Positions 17,513-25,341 of a stretch of 36,906 nt of DNA are shown here, piece after piece. Position numbers and translations under genes: made by a program. The first letter of the stretch is position 1. Every line of letters begins with the position of its first letter. The notes under the pieces were generated by a model. That model had not been told where the DNA came from, did not search any database, and saw only the letters and a program-made list of their open reading frames with translations. The stretch is from JAWXVD01 sp044425705 (GTDB taxonomy: Bacteria > Bacillota > Clostridia > Lachnospirales > Lachnospiraceae). Location: positions 1 to 36,906 of the forward strand of contig JAWXVD010000020.1 in NCBI GenBank assembly GCA_044425705.1, read 5' to 3'.

Positions 17513-19204
17513 ATGGTAGTTGTTTTATTAACATGGATTTATTATGCAGTTATTTTATTTATATTAGGTGTAGGAGTATTAAAGGCTCTACAAATTGGAA
17601 CGAAAGAAAAATTTTCTATTAGTTTTAATAAGGGAATTGTAGCGGGTGTTGTGGTAACAACGGTATATGCACAGATATTTAGTGTGTTTTATAAGGTATC
17701 TTTTATTGCCCATATGATAATGGTTTTAGTGGCAATTATTTTGTTGATCAAATTTAAAAAAGAATTTGTGGCATATGGAAAGCAAGTATATGGATTTATT
17801 GGTACTTGGGATTGTCTCTATTGGGCAGTGCTAGTATTGGCATTTGCGTTTTTTACATCCAGAGGAACCTTCCATGCGGATACTTTGATTTATCATGCAG
17901 GAGCAGTACAATGGATTGAAGAGTATGGTATTGTAAAAGGACTAGCTAATTTACAATTACACTTTGGATATAATAGTGCATATTTTGCCTTTGTGGCACT
18001 ATTTAGCCTGAAGTTTTTGACAGGTGTCTCATTACATACTACCACCGGATTTATAGCATGTGTATTTTGCTTATGGGCATGTCATAAATTAAAATACAGA
18101 AATAAAGAGAGACACATTACCACTTTATGTAGTGCAGCTATGTTATTATATGCACTCATCAATGTAACAGGATTTATGTCACCAGCATCAGACTATGTTA
18201 CAAACTTTACAGCTATTTATATTGTTACTAGATGGGTAGAGCTATGGGAAAATGGAAATAAAAAGATTGAAGAATATGCAGCTCTCTGCTTAGCTTGTGT
18301 ATATCTCTTGACGCTTAAAGTTTCAGGTGGAGCATTGGCCTTAATTGTTCTATATCCTGCTGTTGTATTAATTAAAAATAAAGAGTGGAAAAAAATAGCA
18401 ATATATATAGGAAGTGGATTAGTGATTTTATTACCATTTTTGATTCGTAATATTATTATTTCAGGTTGGCTAATTTATCCATTTAATGCCATAGATTTAT
18501 TTGATGTAGATTGGAAAGTGCCAGAGTTCAAGGTGATTAATGACTCTAATCAAATTCAAGTATGGGGGAAATGTTTATATGATGTAACATTGGCAGATAT
18601 GTCGCTTCTTGAGTGGTTTCCGATTTGGTGGGAAGAACAGCCAAGGTATAATATGATGCTTATTTTGGGAAATGTGTTAGCTGTATTGTTGTTGGGAGTA
18701 ACCTGTATTCGAAATATGAAAATCAATAAGAAACTAGATTTAGCCTTTGTTAGTTTAGTTTTAGGGGTGATTGCCAGTGGATTACTTTGGTTCTTTATGG
18801 CGCCATTTGTACGCTACGGCTTAGCATATTTACTTGTATTTCCAGCTATTGCAGTTGGAGAAGCATTGAGAAATGAATATAATAAGCAGGGTGTGCTAAA
18901 AGTAGCTAATTTCTATATGACACTTTGTATTTTTGTATGTATTACACCCATGATAGATCAATATGTAAAGGATGCAGGTGTAGTTATCAAGCAAAGGATT
19001 TTAGAACCATATTATATTGTACAAATGCCCTATGAAGTGGCAGAATTAAAAACTTTTGAAGTGGATGGTGTTACCTTCTATACACCAGAATCTGGAGAAT
19101 CTCTTGGTTATGCACCGCTCCCATCAACGGCATATGCTTTTATGATGGAAGAAAGTCAGCTGAGAGGTGATAGTTTTGAGGATGGATTCCAGTCTATATT
19201 TTAG
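17513..19204 (+). CDS. LIC_10190-like polytopic membrane protein, probable GT-C type
   Basis: A 563-residue membrane protein with many spans. The outer-loop segment TFHADTLIYHAGAVQWI (D123, H128), then a region with GIVKGLANL and FGYNSAYFAFVALF, is what I associate with the LIC_10190 family of membrane proteins. Those are thought to be glycosyltransferase-like but are not characterised. A soluble tail of about 70 residues closes the protein. The start is ATG 17513 with GGGAG upstream. It is the last gene of the run; the DNA behind it holds a strong hairpin and the start of the accessory island. The acceptor and donor are unknown, and the family name is given from memory. Confidence 0.65.
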   Translation: MVVVLLTWIYYAVILFILGVGVLKALQIGTKEKFSISFNKGIVAGVVVTTVYAQIFSVFYKVSFIAHMIMVLVAIILLIKFKKEFVAYGKQVYGFIGTWDCLYWAVLVLAFAFFTSRGTFHADTLIYHAGAVQWIEEYGIVKGLANLQLHFGYNSAYFAFVALFSLKFLTGVSLHTTTGFIACVFCLWACHKLKYRNKERHITTLCSAAMLLYALINVTGFMSPASDYVTNFTAIYIVTRWVELWENGNKKIEEYAALCLACVYLLTLKVSGGALALIVLYPAVVLIKNKEWKKIAIYIGSGLVILLPFLIRNIIISGWLIYPFNAIDLFDVDWKVPEFKVINDSNQIQVWGKCLYDVTLADMSLLEWFPIWWEEQPRYNMMLILGNVLAVLLLGVTCIRNMKINKKLDLAFVSLVLGVIASGLLWFFMAPFVRYGLAYLLVFPAIAVGEALRNEYNKQGVLKVANFYMTLCIFVCITPMIDQYVKDAGVVIKQRILEPYYIVQMPYEVAELKTFEVDGVTFYTPESGESLGYAPLPSTAYAFMMEESQLRGDSFEDGFQSIF

Positions 19205-19209
19205 AGGTT

Positions 19210-19252
19210 GTTACATTTCACACCCACACTACGTGTGGGCGTGAAATGTAAC
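19210..19252. repeat. Long hairpin element of the GTTACANTTCAC type
   Basis: GTTACATTTCAC (19210-19221) plus CCCACAC pairs with GTGTGGG plus GTGAAATGTAAC (to 19252), with one mismatch and a three-base loop, giving a stem of about 20 bases. No T-run follows at once (TTTT comes about 12 bases on), so it is not a standard terminator, although it may still stop or protect the upstream transcript. A shorter relative lies at 22676-22701, suggesting a small dispersed palindromic repeat. Confidence 0.7.
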
Positions 19253-19256
19253 TAGA

Positions 19257-19343
19257 GCTTCCCTTTTGTCTAATAAAAACAGAAAATTGGGTATCAGCCA
19301 TATGGCACTTAAGGGTAAGACACGGGTAGAGGCAGTTGTTTAA
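19257..19343 (+). pseudogene. Inverted 3' remnant of a fourth AAA/PD-(D/E)XK gene
   Basis: In the plus frame ending at TAA 19341-19343 the bases encode SLLSNKNRK, then LGISHMALKGKTRVEAVV and stop. This lines up with the last 30 residues of the three 529-residue paralogues (LLSFNFNQHKEVGVK, then HIEVGGKTLIEAVV and stop), with a few residues missing. It lies on the opposite strand to, and directly tail-to-tail with, the paralogue ending at 19349. It is therefore the scrap of another member of this gene family, not a working gene. No start or other domain remains upstream, where the hairpin element begins. Confidence 0.7.
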
Positions 19344-19363
19344 CAAGATTAAACAACTGCCTC
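19329..19363. repeat. Perfect 15-bp inverted repeat formed by two opposed gene ends
   Basis: GAGGCAGTTGTTTAA (19329-19343) and its exact complement (19349-19363) face each other across a five-base loop, CAAGA. Each arm encodes EAVV and the stop codon, the plus arm for the pseudogene remnant and the minus arm for the intact paralogue. The hairpin thus follows from opposed homologous ends. No T-run borders it, so terminator function is doubtful. Confidence 0.8.
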
Positions 19364-20938
19364 AATTAACGTCTTACCACCAACCTCAATGTGCTTTACG
19401 CCTACTTCTTTATGCTGATTAAAATTGAAGCTTAAAAGATATCCTTTCTCTAAATGGTAATAGTCTAAATATTCCGTGAGCTGCTGTTCGCCACGAGTGT
19501 TGTATTCATCTCCATGCCATATCTTCATTTCGATAATATACTGCTTACCACGGTAATCAATGATAATATCTGTCCTTCTCATATCCCTAGTCTGGGCTTC
19601 GATGTAGTAGTTACCAACACCATTGATAATTGGTTTTAGGTAGAGTAAGAAATATTTTCGACCTTCTTCCTCCTTGAAAGCCTGTGACCTATTACCGTAG
19701 ATATCATTAAAATGTTGTGCAAACTTTTCGAGAATTCGTTCCATGTGCAATTCGTCATTGTTAATAAATTGGTTTTTATTTTGGAATGCCATACTGTATA
19801 TTTCATTGCTTACAAATTCTTGAGAAATAAAATAGTTATATAATCTTGTTTCATAAATGCGGTTTGAAATAGTCAGAACACCATTGTTATTTTTTGCAAA
19901 ACCAAACATCATGATGATGTTCATAAAATCAATATCTGGATTGTATGATATGGTTTTTCCTGAAAATAGCAAAGTATATACAAACCCTTCCACAACCTTA
20001 TAATCTGTAATTTTACGAATCAGTGAATCAAACAAGGTGCTTTTTTCATCTAATATTAGTTTAATCGCTTGTAGGATTCCTTCTTTTGTCCATGCAGATT
20101 CCTTCGTTGGAAATTGTTCTGTTCCTACTATGATTTCATCTATCAATTTGCAAATACGAGATACTAAACAAGGATATCCAGCAGTGTAGTCATAAATAAG
20201 AGTAGAGATTTCATCCATATCCATTCCTGTCTTATAGTCTTCTTCATAATCACTAAGCATTCTGGTAATATCACTAGCTGAAAAATTCATACTAATATTA
20301 AAATCTGCAGCAATATTCCAAGGGCTATTCTTTCTCGACGGTTCATCAGGGTGTATTTTCATTTTCAAGTTTTTAATATCATAGACGCCTGCTAAAATTA
20401 CACTGTGGAAGGTTGGTAAAACTTTTCGATCTAAATAATAATTTCTTAATTGTGATAGGAAATCTAAAAAGACTTGATTATTGGATGCATTGTCCACCTC
20501 ATCTATGAGCATCACCACAGGCTTGTCAGCATTTCCACAACAGTCACTTAGAAAATCAAACAAATCAGAAAGACTACTGTTTTTTTCTTCCACTATTTGT
20601 TCGAACTTCACACGATCTTTAGCTACAAAGTCAGGATGATTTTTTAACAAGATACGTGCAAAAATAGCTGTAAAGTTTTCTTCTGATTGAAAATCCTTAC
20701 CACTAAACCGCTGAAAGTCTAAACTTACCACAAGGTAATCATGATGTAAAAAACGTGCTAACTCTTTCAATGTAGTGGTTTTACCATACTGCCTAGCTTT
20801 CGTAATGGTGAAGTATTTTCTGGCATCTATTAATTTTTTTATCTCTTTACAGCGTTTTTCCAAATCAACCATATAATGTTCTTCTGGAAAACATACACCT
20901 TCTGTATTAAAATGTTTTCTTATTTTTACATCATTCAT
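19349..20938 (-). CDS. AAA-family ATPase with C-terminal PD-(D/E)XK nuclease-like domain, paralogue A
   Basis: A 529-residue soluble protein. Residues 47-55 (KARQYGKTT) form a Walker A loop lacking the usual first Gly, and VVMLIDEVD (141-149) is Walker B. The C-terminal domain has RTDIIID (D457) and YIIEMKIW (E470-x-K472), the PD-(D/E)XK pattern, preceded by YYIEAQTRD. The start is ATG 20938 with AAGGGG upstream, only 38 bases after the stop of paralogue B, so both are probably one transcript. Residues 58-145 and 166-175 differ strongly from paralogues B and C, while the rest is nearly the same. Such AAA/PDDEXK proteins are abundant in gut Firmicutes and Bacteroidetes; their function is not established. 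Nuclease activity and a role in DNA conflict are inference. Confidence 0.85.
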   Translation of the reverse strand: MNDVKIRKHFNTEGVCFPEEHYMVDLEKRCKEIKKLIDARKYFTITKARQYGKTTTLKELARFLHHDYLVVSLDFQRFSGKDFQSEENFTAIFARILLKNHPDFVAKDRVKFEQIVEEKNSSLSDLFDFLSDCCGNADKPVVMLIDEVDNASNNQVFLDFLSQLRNYYLDRKVLPTFHSVILAGVYDIKNLKMKIHPDEPSRKNSPWNIAADFNISMNFSASDITRMLSDYEEDYKTGMDMDEISTLIYDYTAGYPCLVSRICKLIDEIIVGTEQFPTKESAWTKEGILQAIKLILDEKSTLFDSLIRKITDYKVVEGFVYTLLFSGKTISYNPDIDFMNIIMMFGFAKNNNGVLTISNRIYETRLYNYFISQEFVSNEIYSMAFQNKNQFINNDELHMERILEKFAQHFNDIYGNRSQAFKEEEGRKYFLLYLKPIINGVGNYYIEAQTRDMRRTDIIIDYRGKQYIIEMKIWHGDEYNTRGEQQLTEYLDYYHLEKGYLLSFNFNQHKEVGVKHIEVGGKTLIEAVV

Positions 20939-20976
20939 TATGAGAGCCCCTTTCTTATGACCTTATCAAGAACCAT

Positions 20977-22566
20977 TTAAACAACTGCTTCAATCAACGT
21001 CTTACCACCAACCTCAATGTGCTTTACTCCAACTTCTTTATGCTGATTAAAATTAAAGCTTAACAGGTACCCTTTCTCTAAATGGTAATAGTCTAAATAC
21101 TCGGTGAGTTGTTGTTCACCGCGAGTGTTATATTCTTCCCCATGCCAAATCTTCATTTCAACAATATACTGCTTACCACGATAATCGATGATAATATCTG
21201 TCCTCCTCATATCCCTAGTTTGGGCTTCAATGTAGTAGTTCCCAACACCATTGATAATTGGCTTTAGGTAGAGCAAGAAAAATTTTCGCCCTTCTTCCTC
21301 CTTGAAAGCCTGTGATTTATTTCCGTAGATATCATTAAAATGTTGCACAAACTTTTCGAGAATTCGTTCCATGTGCAACTGGTCATTGTTAATAAATTGG
21401 TTTTTATTTTGAGATGCCACACCGTATATTTCATTGCTTACAAATTCTTGAGAAATAAAATAGTTATATAATCTTGTTTCAAAAATGCGGTTTGAAATAG
21501 TCAGAACACCATTGTTGTTTTTTGCAAAACCAAACATCATGATGATGTTCATAAAATCATTATCTGGATTGTATGATATGGTTTTCCCAGAAAACAGTAA
21601 AGCACATACAAATTCCTTCACAATTTCAAAATCTGTAATTTTATGAATTAGTGAATCGAACAATGTACTTTTTTCGTCTAACACTAGTTTGACTGCAAGT
21701 AGGACACCCTCTTTTGTCCATGCAGATTCCTTTGTTGGAAATTGTTTTGTTCCTACTATGATTTCATCTATCAATTTGCAAATACGAGATACTAAAAATG
21801 GATAGCCAGCAGTGTAGTCATAAATAAGAGTAGAGAGTTCTTCTATATCCATTCCTGTCCTATAGTCTTCTTCATAATCGCTAAGCATTCCAGTAATATC
21901 ACTAGCTGAAAAATTCATACTAATATTAAAATCCGCAGCAATATTCCAAGGGCTATTCTTTCTCGACGGTTCGTCAGGGTGTATTTTCATTTTCAAGTTT
22001 TTAATGTCATAGACACTTGCTAGAATCACACTGTGGAAGGTTGCTCTGATGTCACGTTTCAAATAATATGCACGAAGCTGTGATAAAAAATCTAAAAACA
22101 CTTGATTATTTGAGGCATTGTCAACTTCATCTATCAGTAATACAATAGGTTTCTTAGAATTTTCACATAATTTGTTTAATATTTGAAACAAGCTAGATAA
22201 TCTTTGATTTTGATTGTTGACAAACGAAATAAGTGCACCTTGTACCGAACTAATATAATCAGGATACGTGCTTAAAATGTTTTCAGCAAAAACAGTAGAA
22301 AATACCTGCTCATTTCTAAAATCTTCCGAGCTATACTCTTGAAAATCGAGACTGAACACAATGTATTCATCAGATATATAATCGGCTAATGCGGCTAAGG
22401 TAGTGGTTTTACCATACTGCCTAGCTTTCGTAATGGTGAAGTATTTTCTGGCATCTATTAATTTTTTGATCTCTTTACAGCGTTCTTGCAAATCAACCAT
22501 GTAATGTTCTTCTGGAAAACATATACCTTCTGTATTAAAATGCTTCGTTGTTCTCACATTACTCAT
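20977..22566 (-). CDS. AAA-family ATPase with C-terminal PD-(D/E)XK nuclease-like domain, paralogue B
   Basis: 529 residues with the same layout as paralogue A: Walker A-like KARQYGKTT, Walker B IVLLIDEVD, nuclease-like RTDIIID and YIVEMKIW. Its residues 58-175 match paralogue C closely (LADYISDEYIVFSLDF, ENILSTYPDYISSVQ), while residues 297-386 match paralogue A (FSGKTISYNP, LYNYFISQEFVSNEIY). It is therefore a mosaic between the two. The start is ATG 22566 with GAGG upstream and a good promoter at 22608-22636. It is first in a two-gene minus-strand operon with paralogue A. The 19 bases behind its stop are the same as those behind paralogue C. Function unknown, as for its paralogues. Confidence 0.85.
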   Translation of the reverse strand: MSNVRTTKHFNTEGICFPEEHYMVDLQERCKEIKKLIDARKYFTITKARQYGKTTTLAALADYISDEYIVFSLDFQEYSSEDFRNEQVFSTVFAENILSTYPDYISSVQGALISFVNNQNQRLSSLFQILNKLCENSKKPIVLLIDEVDNASNNQVFLDFLSQLRAYYLKRDIRATFHSVILASVYDIKNLKMKIHPDEPSRKNSPWNIAADFNISMNFSASDITGMLSDYEEDYRTGMDIEELSTLIYDYTAGYPFLVSRICKLIDEIIVGTKQFPTKESAWTKEGVLLAVKLVLDEKSTLFDSLIHKITDFEIVKEFVCALLFSGKTISYNPDNDFMNIIMMFGFAKNNNGVLTISNRIFETRLYNYFISQEFVSNEIYGVASQNKNQFINNDQLHMERILEKFVQHFNDIYGNKSQAFKEEEGRKFFLLYLKPIINGVGNYYIEAQTRDMRRTDIIIDYRGKQYIVEMKIWHGEEYNTRGEQQLTEYLDYYHLEKGYLLSFNFNQHKEVGVKHIEVGGKTLIEAVV

Positions 22567-22607
22567 TCTTAATACTCCTCTATAAAATAATGTTACTAGC
22601 TATTTTT

Positions 22608-22636
22608 AGTATACAAAGTAACGGAAGAGATAGCAA
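22608..22636 (-). promoter_or_regulatory. Promoter for the paralogue B-A operon
   Basis: On the minus strand TTGCTA (22636-22631) and TATACT (22613-22608) are 17 bases apart, close to the sigma-A consensus. The -10 lies about 40 bases before the ATG of paralogue B. Confidence 0.6.
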
Positions 22637-22638
22637 TA

Positions 22639-22660
22639 TATTTTTTATAATTAAATAAAT
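22639..22660. repeat. 22-bp direct repeat, left copy (right copy at 23423-23444)
   Basis: The run TATTTTTTATAATTAA, then A/G and TAAAT, occurs here and at 23423-23444 with one difference. The two copies flank the decayed HAD gene. They may be target or boundary repeats of an insertion, a duplicated promoter stretch, or AT-rich coincidence. Confidence 0.4.
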
Positions 22661-22675
22661 AGCATCTATCAATGT

Positions 22676-22701
22676 GTTACAGTTCACCCGTGACCTGTAA
22701 C
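22676..22701. repeat. Short hairpin of the GTTACANTTCAC type
   Basis: GTTACAG (22676-22682) with TCAC (22684-22687) pairs with GTGA (22690-22693) and CTGTAAC (22695-22701), with a two-base loop and one mismatch. It shares the GTTACANTTCAC arm with the longer hairpin at 19210-19252. No T-run follows. Confidence 0.55.
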
Positions 22702-22824
22702 GATATAAAAATAGAATTAAACTAGTGGTTTAATGCAAGATAAGGTCACACCTGATATACTATTAGTGTATAAATTAATAGGTTTAACCATTAAGGTGGC
22801 CGATGCAGAAAGTGGGGATTCTTT

Positions 22825-23389
22825 ATGATATATCAAAATGTTGAAATGACAAAATTTAGGGAGAAAGAGGATGAGTCTCGTCATTATTTATCAAGGAGAA
22901 ATCGAGTGATTTTTTTAGATATAGACGGAGTAATTCAGGCATATTTTGATTTTAGATACAGTGGAGCCATGTATATTGAAGCAGTGTTCCATTAAAAAGT
23001 ATTTAGAGGCACATCCTGAAATAGATGAGTATATGGTGATAGATGATGATCGATATTTGGTTTGTCATATCGGATGTCGACAAGTGTTAACTAAGAATTT
23101 AATATCCAATGAAGCAGGTGATCTTCCCATTATATGTAAATGGATTGAATTAGAAAAATTGGATGAGAAATACAGCGATATATTTAGATATCATATGACA
23201 AAATATAATCCTAAAAAAACAGATTGCTGGTTTGATTTTGATTTAAATGATGATGTTTCTTTTACGATTCCAGGTAAGGGATGTTTCAAAGATATTGGAT
23301 TCGAAAGTGTAGATTTATCAAAAGAAGCTACGCAGATGTTAGTGAACTATATTAATTCAAACCATCTTGGTGAGTCAAGTTTACAGTAG
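22825..23389 (+). pseudogene. Decayed HAD-type phosphatase-like gene (HAD_SAK_2-like), frameshifted and internally deleted
   Basis: ATG 22825, with GGGGA upstream, opens a 56-codon frame containing RVIFLDIDGVIQ, the N-terminal DxDG motif of HAD enzymes, and stops at 22993. A second frame, open to 23389, carries IKKYLEAHPEIDEYMVIDDD followed by HIG, which resembles the far part of HAD_SAK_2 proteins, where the acidic DDD ends the active site. In that family roughly 60-80 residues lie between these parts; here almost nothing does, and the frame changes. The further C-terminal region (WIELEKLDEKYSDIF, WFDFDLNDDVSFTI, SVDLSKEATQMLVNYI) I cannot assign. The 147-codon downstream frame might still be translated from ATG 22946, but an active phosphatase is not expected. 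Confidence 0.6.
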
Positions 23390-23422
23390 GTATGGAAAAA
23401 AATGAATTGCTATTTCACTAGT

Positions 23423-23444
23423 TATTTTTTATAATTAAGTAAAT
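23423..23444. repeat. 22-bp direct repeat, right copy (left copy at 22639-22660)
   Basis: Same sequence as 22639-22660 with one difference; see that entry. It lies between the HAD remnant and the AAA-ATPase_like gene. Confidence 0.4.
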
Positions 23445-23454
23445 GGAAGGAAAT

Positions 23455-23485
23455 GTAACTTCAAAGCATACGTAACTTCAAAGCA
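23455..23485. repeat. Two 14-bp tandem direct repeats
   Basis: GTAACTTCAAAGCA occurs at 23455-23468 and 23472-23485 with a period of 17, and a further GTAAC follows. It sits about 50 bases before the AAA-ATPase_like gene and could be a regulator-binding site or a replication-slippage product. Confidence 0.55.
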
Positions 23486-23531
23486 ATGTAACCATCCAAA
23501 TCATTTTTTTATAGAAAAGGAGCGTGAAGCT

Positions 23532-25217
23532 ATGAAATATAAACCATTGCCAATAGGCATTGAAAATTTTGAAAAAATGATAGAACAAAAATATTATTAT
23601 GTAGATAAAACATTACTCATACAAAAGCTGTTAGATCACAGAGCCGAGGTTACTTTATTTACTAGACCACGCCGCTTCGGGAAAAGCCTTAACCTAAGCA
23701 TGCTCCAATGTTTCTTTGAAAAAACAGAAAAAGAGAGAAACCATCTGTTTCATGGATTAAAAATAGGAGAGGCAGGAAATGAATACAGAGAACATATGGG
23801 AAAATATCCAGTGATTAAGCTTAGCTTTAAAGAAGCAAAGAAACTTAACTTTTCTTCTTCGGCGAAACAAGTAGCATTGTCCATTGAGAAGGAATTTAAC
23901 CGTCATAAAGAATTGTTAAATAAGTATCCATTTGAACAGTGGGAAATAGATAAATATGAAAAGATAATGCGTGGAGAAGCGAACATAGATTTATACACGG
24001 AATCTGTGGAATTTCTGACTTGGTGCTTAGAAAAAGCTTACAGTGAAAAAGTCATTGTTTTAATAGATGAATATGATGTGCCCATAGAGAATGCCCATTT
24101 CAAAGGATTTTATGAAGAAATGGTAGACTTTATTAGAGGTATATTAAGTGTTGCATTAAAGGGAAATTCTTCTCTAGCTATGGGGATTATGACAGGGTGC
24201 TTGAGAATCAGTAAAGAAAGCATTTTCACAGGGCTCAATAATCCTGAAATCATTTCCATTGAAAATAAAGAATATGGCGAATATTTTGGATTTACAGAGA
24301 TAGAAGTGGAAGAAATGCTGAATTACTATGAAAAATCACATCATATGGAACAGATTAAGCAGTGGTATAATGGATATCTGTTTGGAGCAACACAGGTGTA
24401 TAATCCATGGAGTTTAATTAATCATATGAAGAACTTGTTGGTAAATGATGCAGAAATGCCAAAACCATATTGGGCTAACACAAGTTCCAATAACATTGTA
24501 AAGGAATTGTTAGAGCGAAGCGATGCCACAACGAAAACAGAGCTAGAAGAGTTGATGGCAGGTGGAACCATAAAAAAACAAATCCATGAGGATATCACCT
24601 ATGCAGATATTTATGCAAGTATGGATAATTTGTGGAATTTTCTATATTTTACAGGATATTTAAAGAAGATATCAGAGGAAACGAAAGATGATACTGCCGA
24701 TGCTATTTTGCAAATTCCAAATAAGGAAATAGCGTATATTTATAAAAATCATGTTACAGGATGGGTTAAAAAACAAATAGAACAAGAGGATTTCACTAAA
24801 TTATATGAAGCCACTTTAACGGGTGATACAGCGACTATGGAACAAGAGATAGGACGTATTTTGTGGGAAACAGTGAGTTACTATGATACTGCCAATTCTA
24901 AGGCAGGGGAAAGCTTTTATCATGGATTATTAGTAGGGATATATGCAGGATTAAAAGATTATCAAATGCTATCAAATAGAGAAAGTGGAAATGGCCGTCC
25001 AGACTTTATAATCAAGGGTCCGAGCTATAAAAGAAAAGCCTACATCTTTGAATTTAAAATCGCAGAAAAGCCATTAAAATTAAAAGAAGCCGCCATGGAA
25101 GCCTTAGAACAAATTGCAGAGCGAGAATATAGAGAAGGACTGTTAGCAGAAGGATATGACGATATCACCGTGTACGGGGTAGGATTTTTTAAGAAGAATT
25201 GTCGGGTGAGAACATGA
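23532..25217 (+). CDS. AAA-ATPase_like / PDDEXK_9 (DUF1703-type) protein
   Basis: A 561-residue soluble protein of the family with an N-terminal AAA-ATPase_like domain and a C-terminal PDDEXK_9 nuclease-like domain. It begins KPLPIGIENFEKMI, with YYVDKT, then the Walker A variant RPRRFGKS (about 45-52), Walker B VIVLIDEYD, and the typical WYNGYLFG and VYNPWSLINHM. The C-terminal domain has GRPDFIIK and AYIFEFKI, the D...ExK nuclease signature, and ends in the usual VYGVGFFKKNC. The start is ATG 23532 after AAGGAG. Length and motifs are complete, so it looks intact. It is on the opposite strand to the 529-residue paralogues and belongs to a different subfamily. Function is unknown; these genes are heavily expanded in gut bacteria. 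Confidence 0.92.
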   Translation: MKYKPLPIGIENFEKMIEQKYYYVDKTLLIQKLLDHRAEVTLFTRPRRFGKSLNLSMLQCFFEKTEKERNHLFHGLKIGEAGNEYREHMGKYPVIKLSFKEAKKLNFSSSAKQVALSIEKEFNRHKELLNKYPFEQWEIDKYEKIMRGEANIDLYTESVEFLTWCLEKAYSEKVIVLIDEYDVPIENAHFKGFYEEMVDFIRGILSVALKGNSSLAMGIMTGCLRISKESIFTGLNNPEIISIENKEYGEYFGFTEIEVEEMLNYYEKSHHMEQIKQWYNGYLFGATQVYNPWSLINHMKNLLVNDAEMPKPYWANTSSNNIVKELLERSDATTKTELEELMAGGTIKKQIHEDITYADIYASMDNLWNFLYFTGYLKKISEETKDDTADAILQIPNKEIAYIYKNHVTGWVKKQIEQEDFTKLYEATLTGDTATMEQEIGRILWETVSYYDTANSKAGESFYHGLLVGIYAGLKDYQMLSNRESGNGRPDFIIKGPSYKRKAYIFEFKIAEKPLKLKEAAMEALEQIAEREYREGLLAEGYDDITVYGVGFFKKNCRVRT

Positions 25218-25252
25218 GGCCAGTGAGCCAAAGATTTAACACAGAAGAAAAG

Positions 25253-25295
25253 GGAGGGCATAATGTAGTCAAAACCACATTATGTCCTCCTTTTT
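25253..25295 (+). terminator. Rho-independent terminator, convergent gap
   Basis: GGAGG and CATAATGT pair with ACATTATG and CCTCC (one G-T wobble), with a loop of about ten bases, followed by TTTTT at 25291-25295. It ends the AAA-ATPase_like transcript. The minus-strand side has only a TTTTC run, so it may weakly serve paralogue C as well. Confidence 0.8.
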
Positions 25296-25341
25296 GTCAT
25301 GAATCGACTAATGGGAATACATTGACCTTATCAAGAACCAT

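Noticed and set aside
19329..19363. Perfect hairpin read as a terminator for both converging directions
   Set aside because: No T-run on either strand, and the arms are fully explained as the opposed coding ends (EAVV plus stop) of two homologous genes.
23455..23485. 14-bp repeats considered as a CRISPR remnant
   Set aside because: The spacer would be three bases; a simple tandem repeat explains it.
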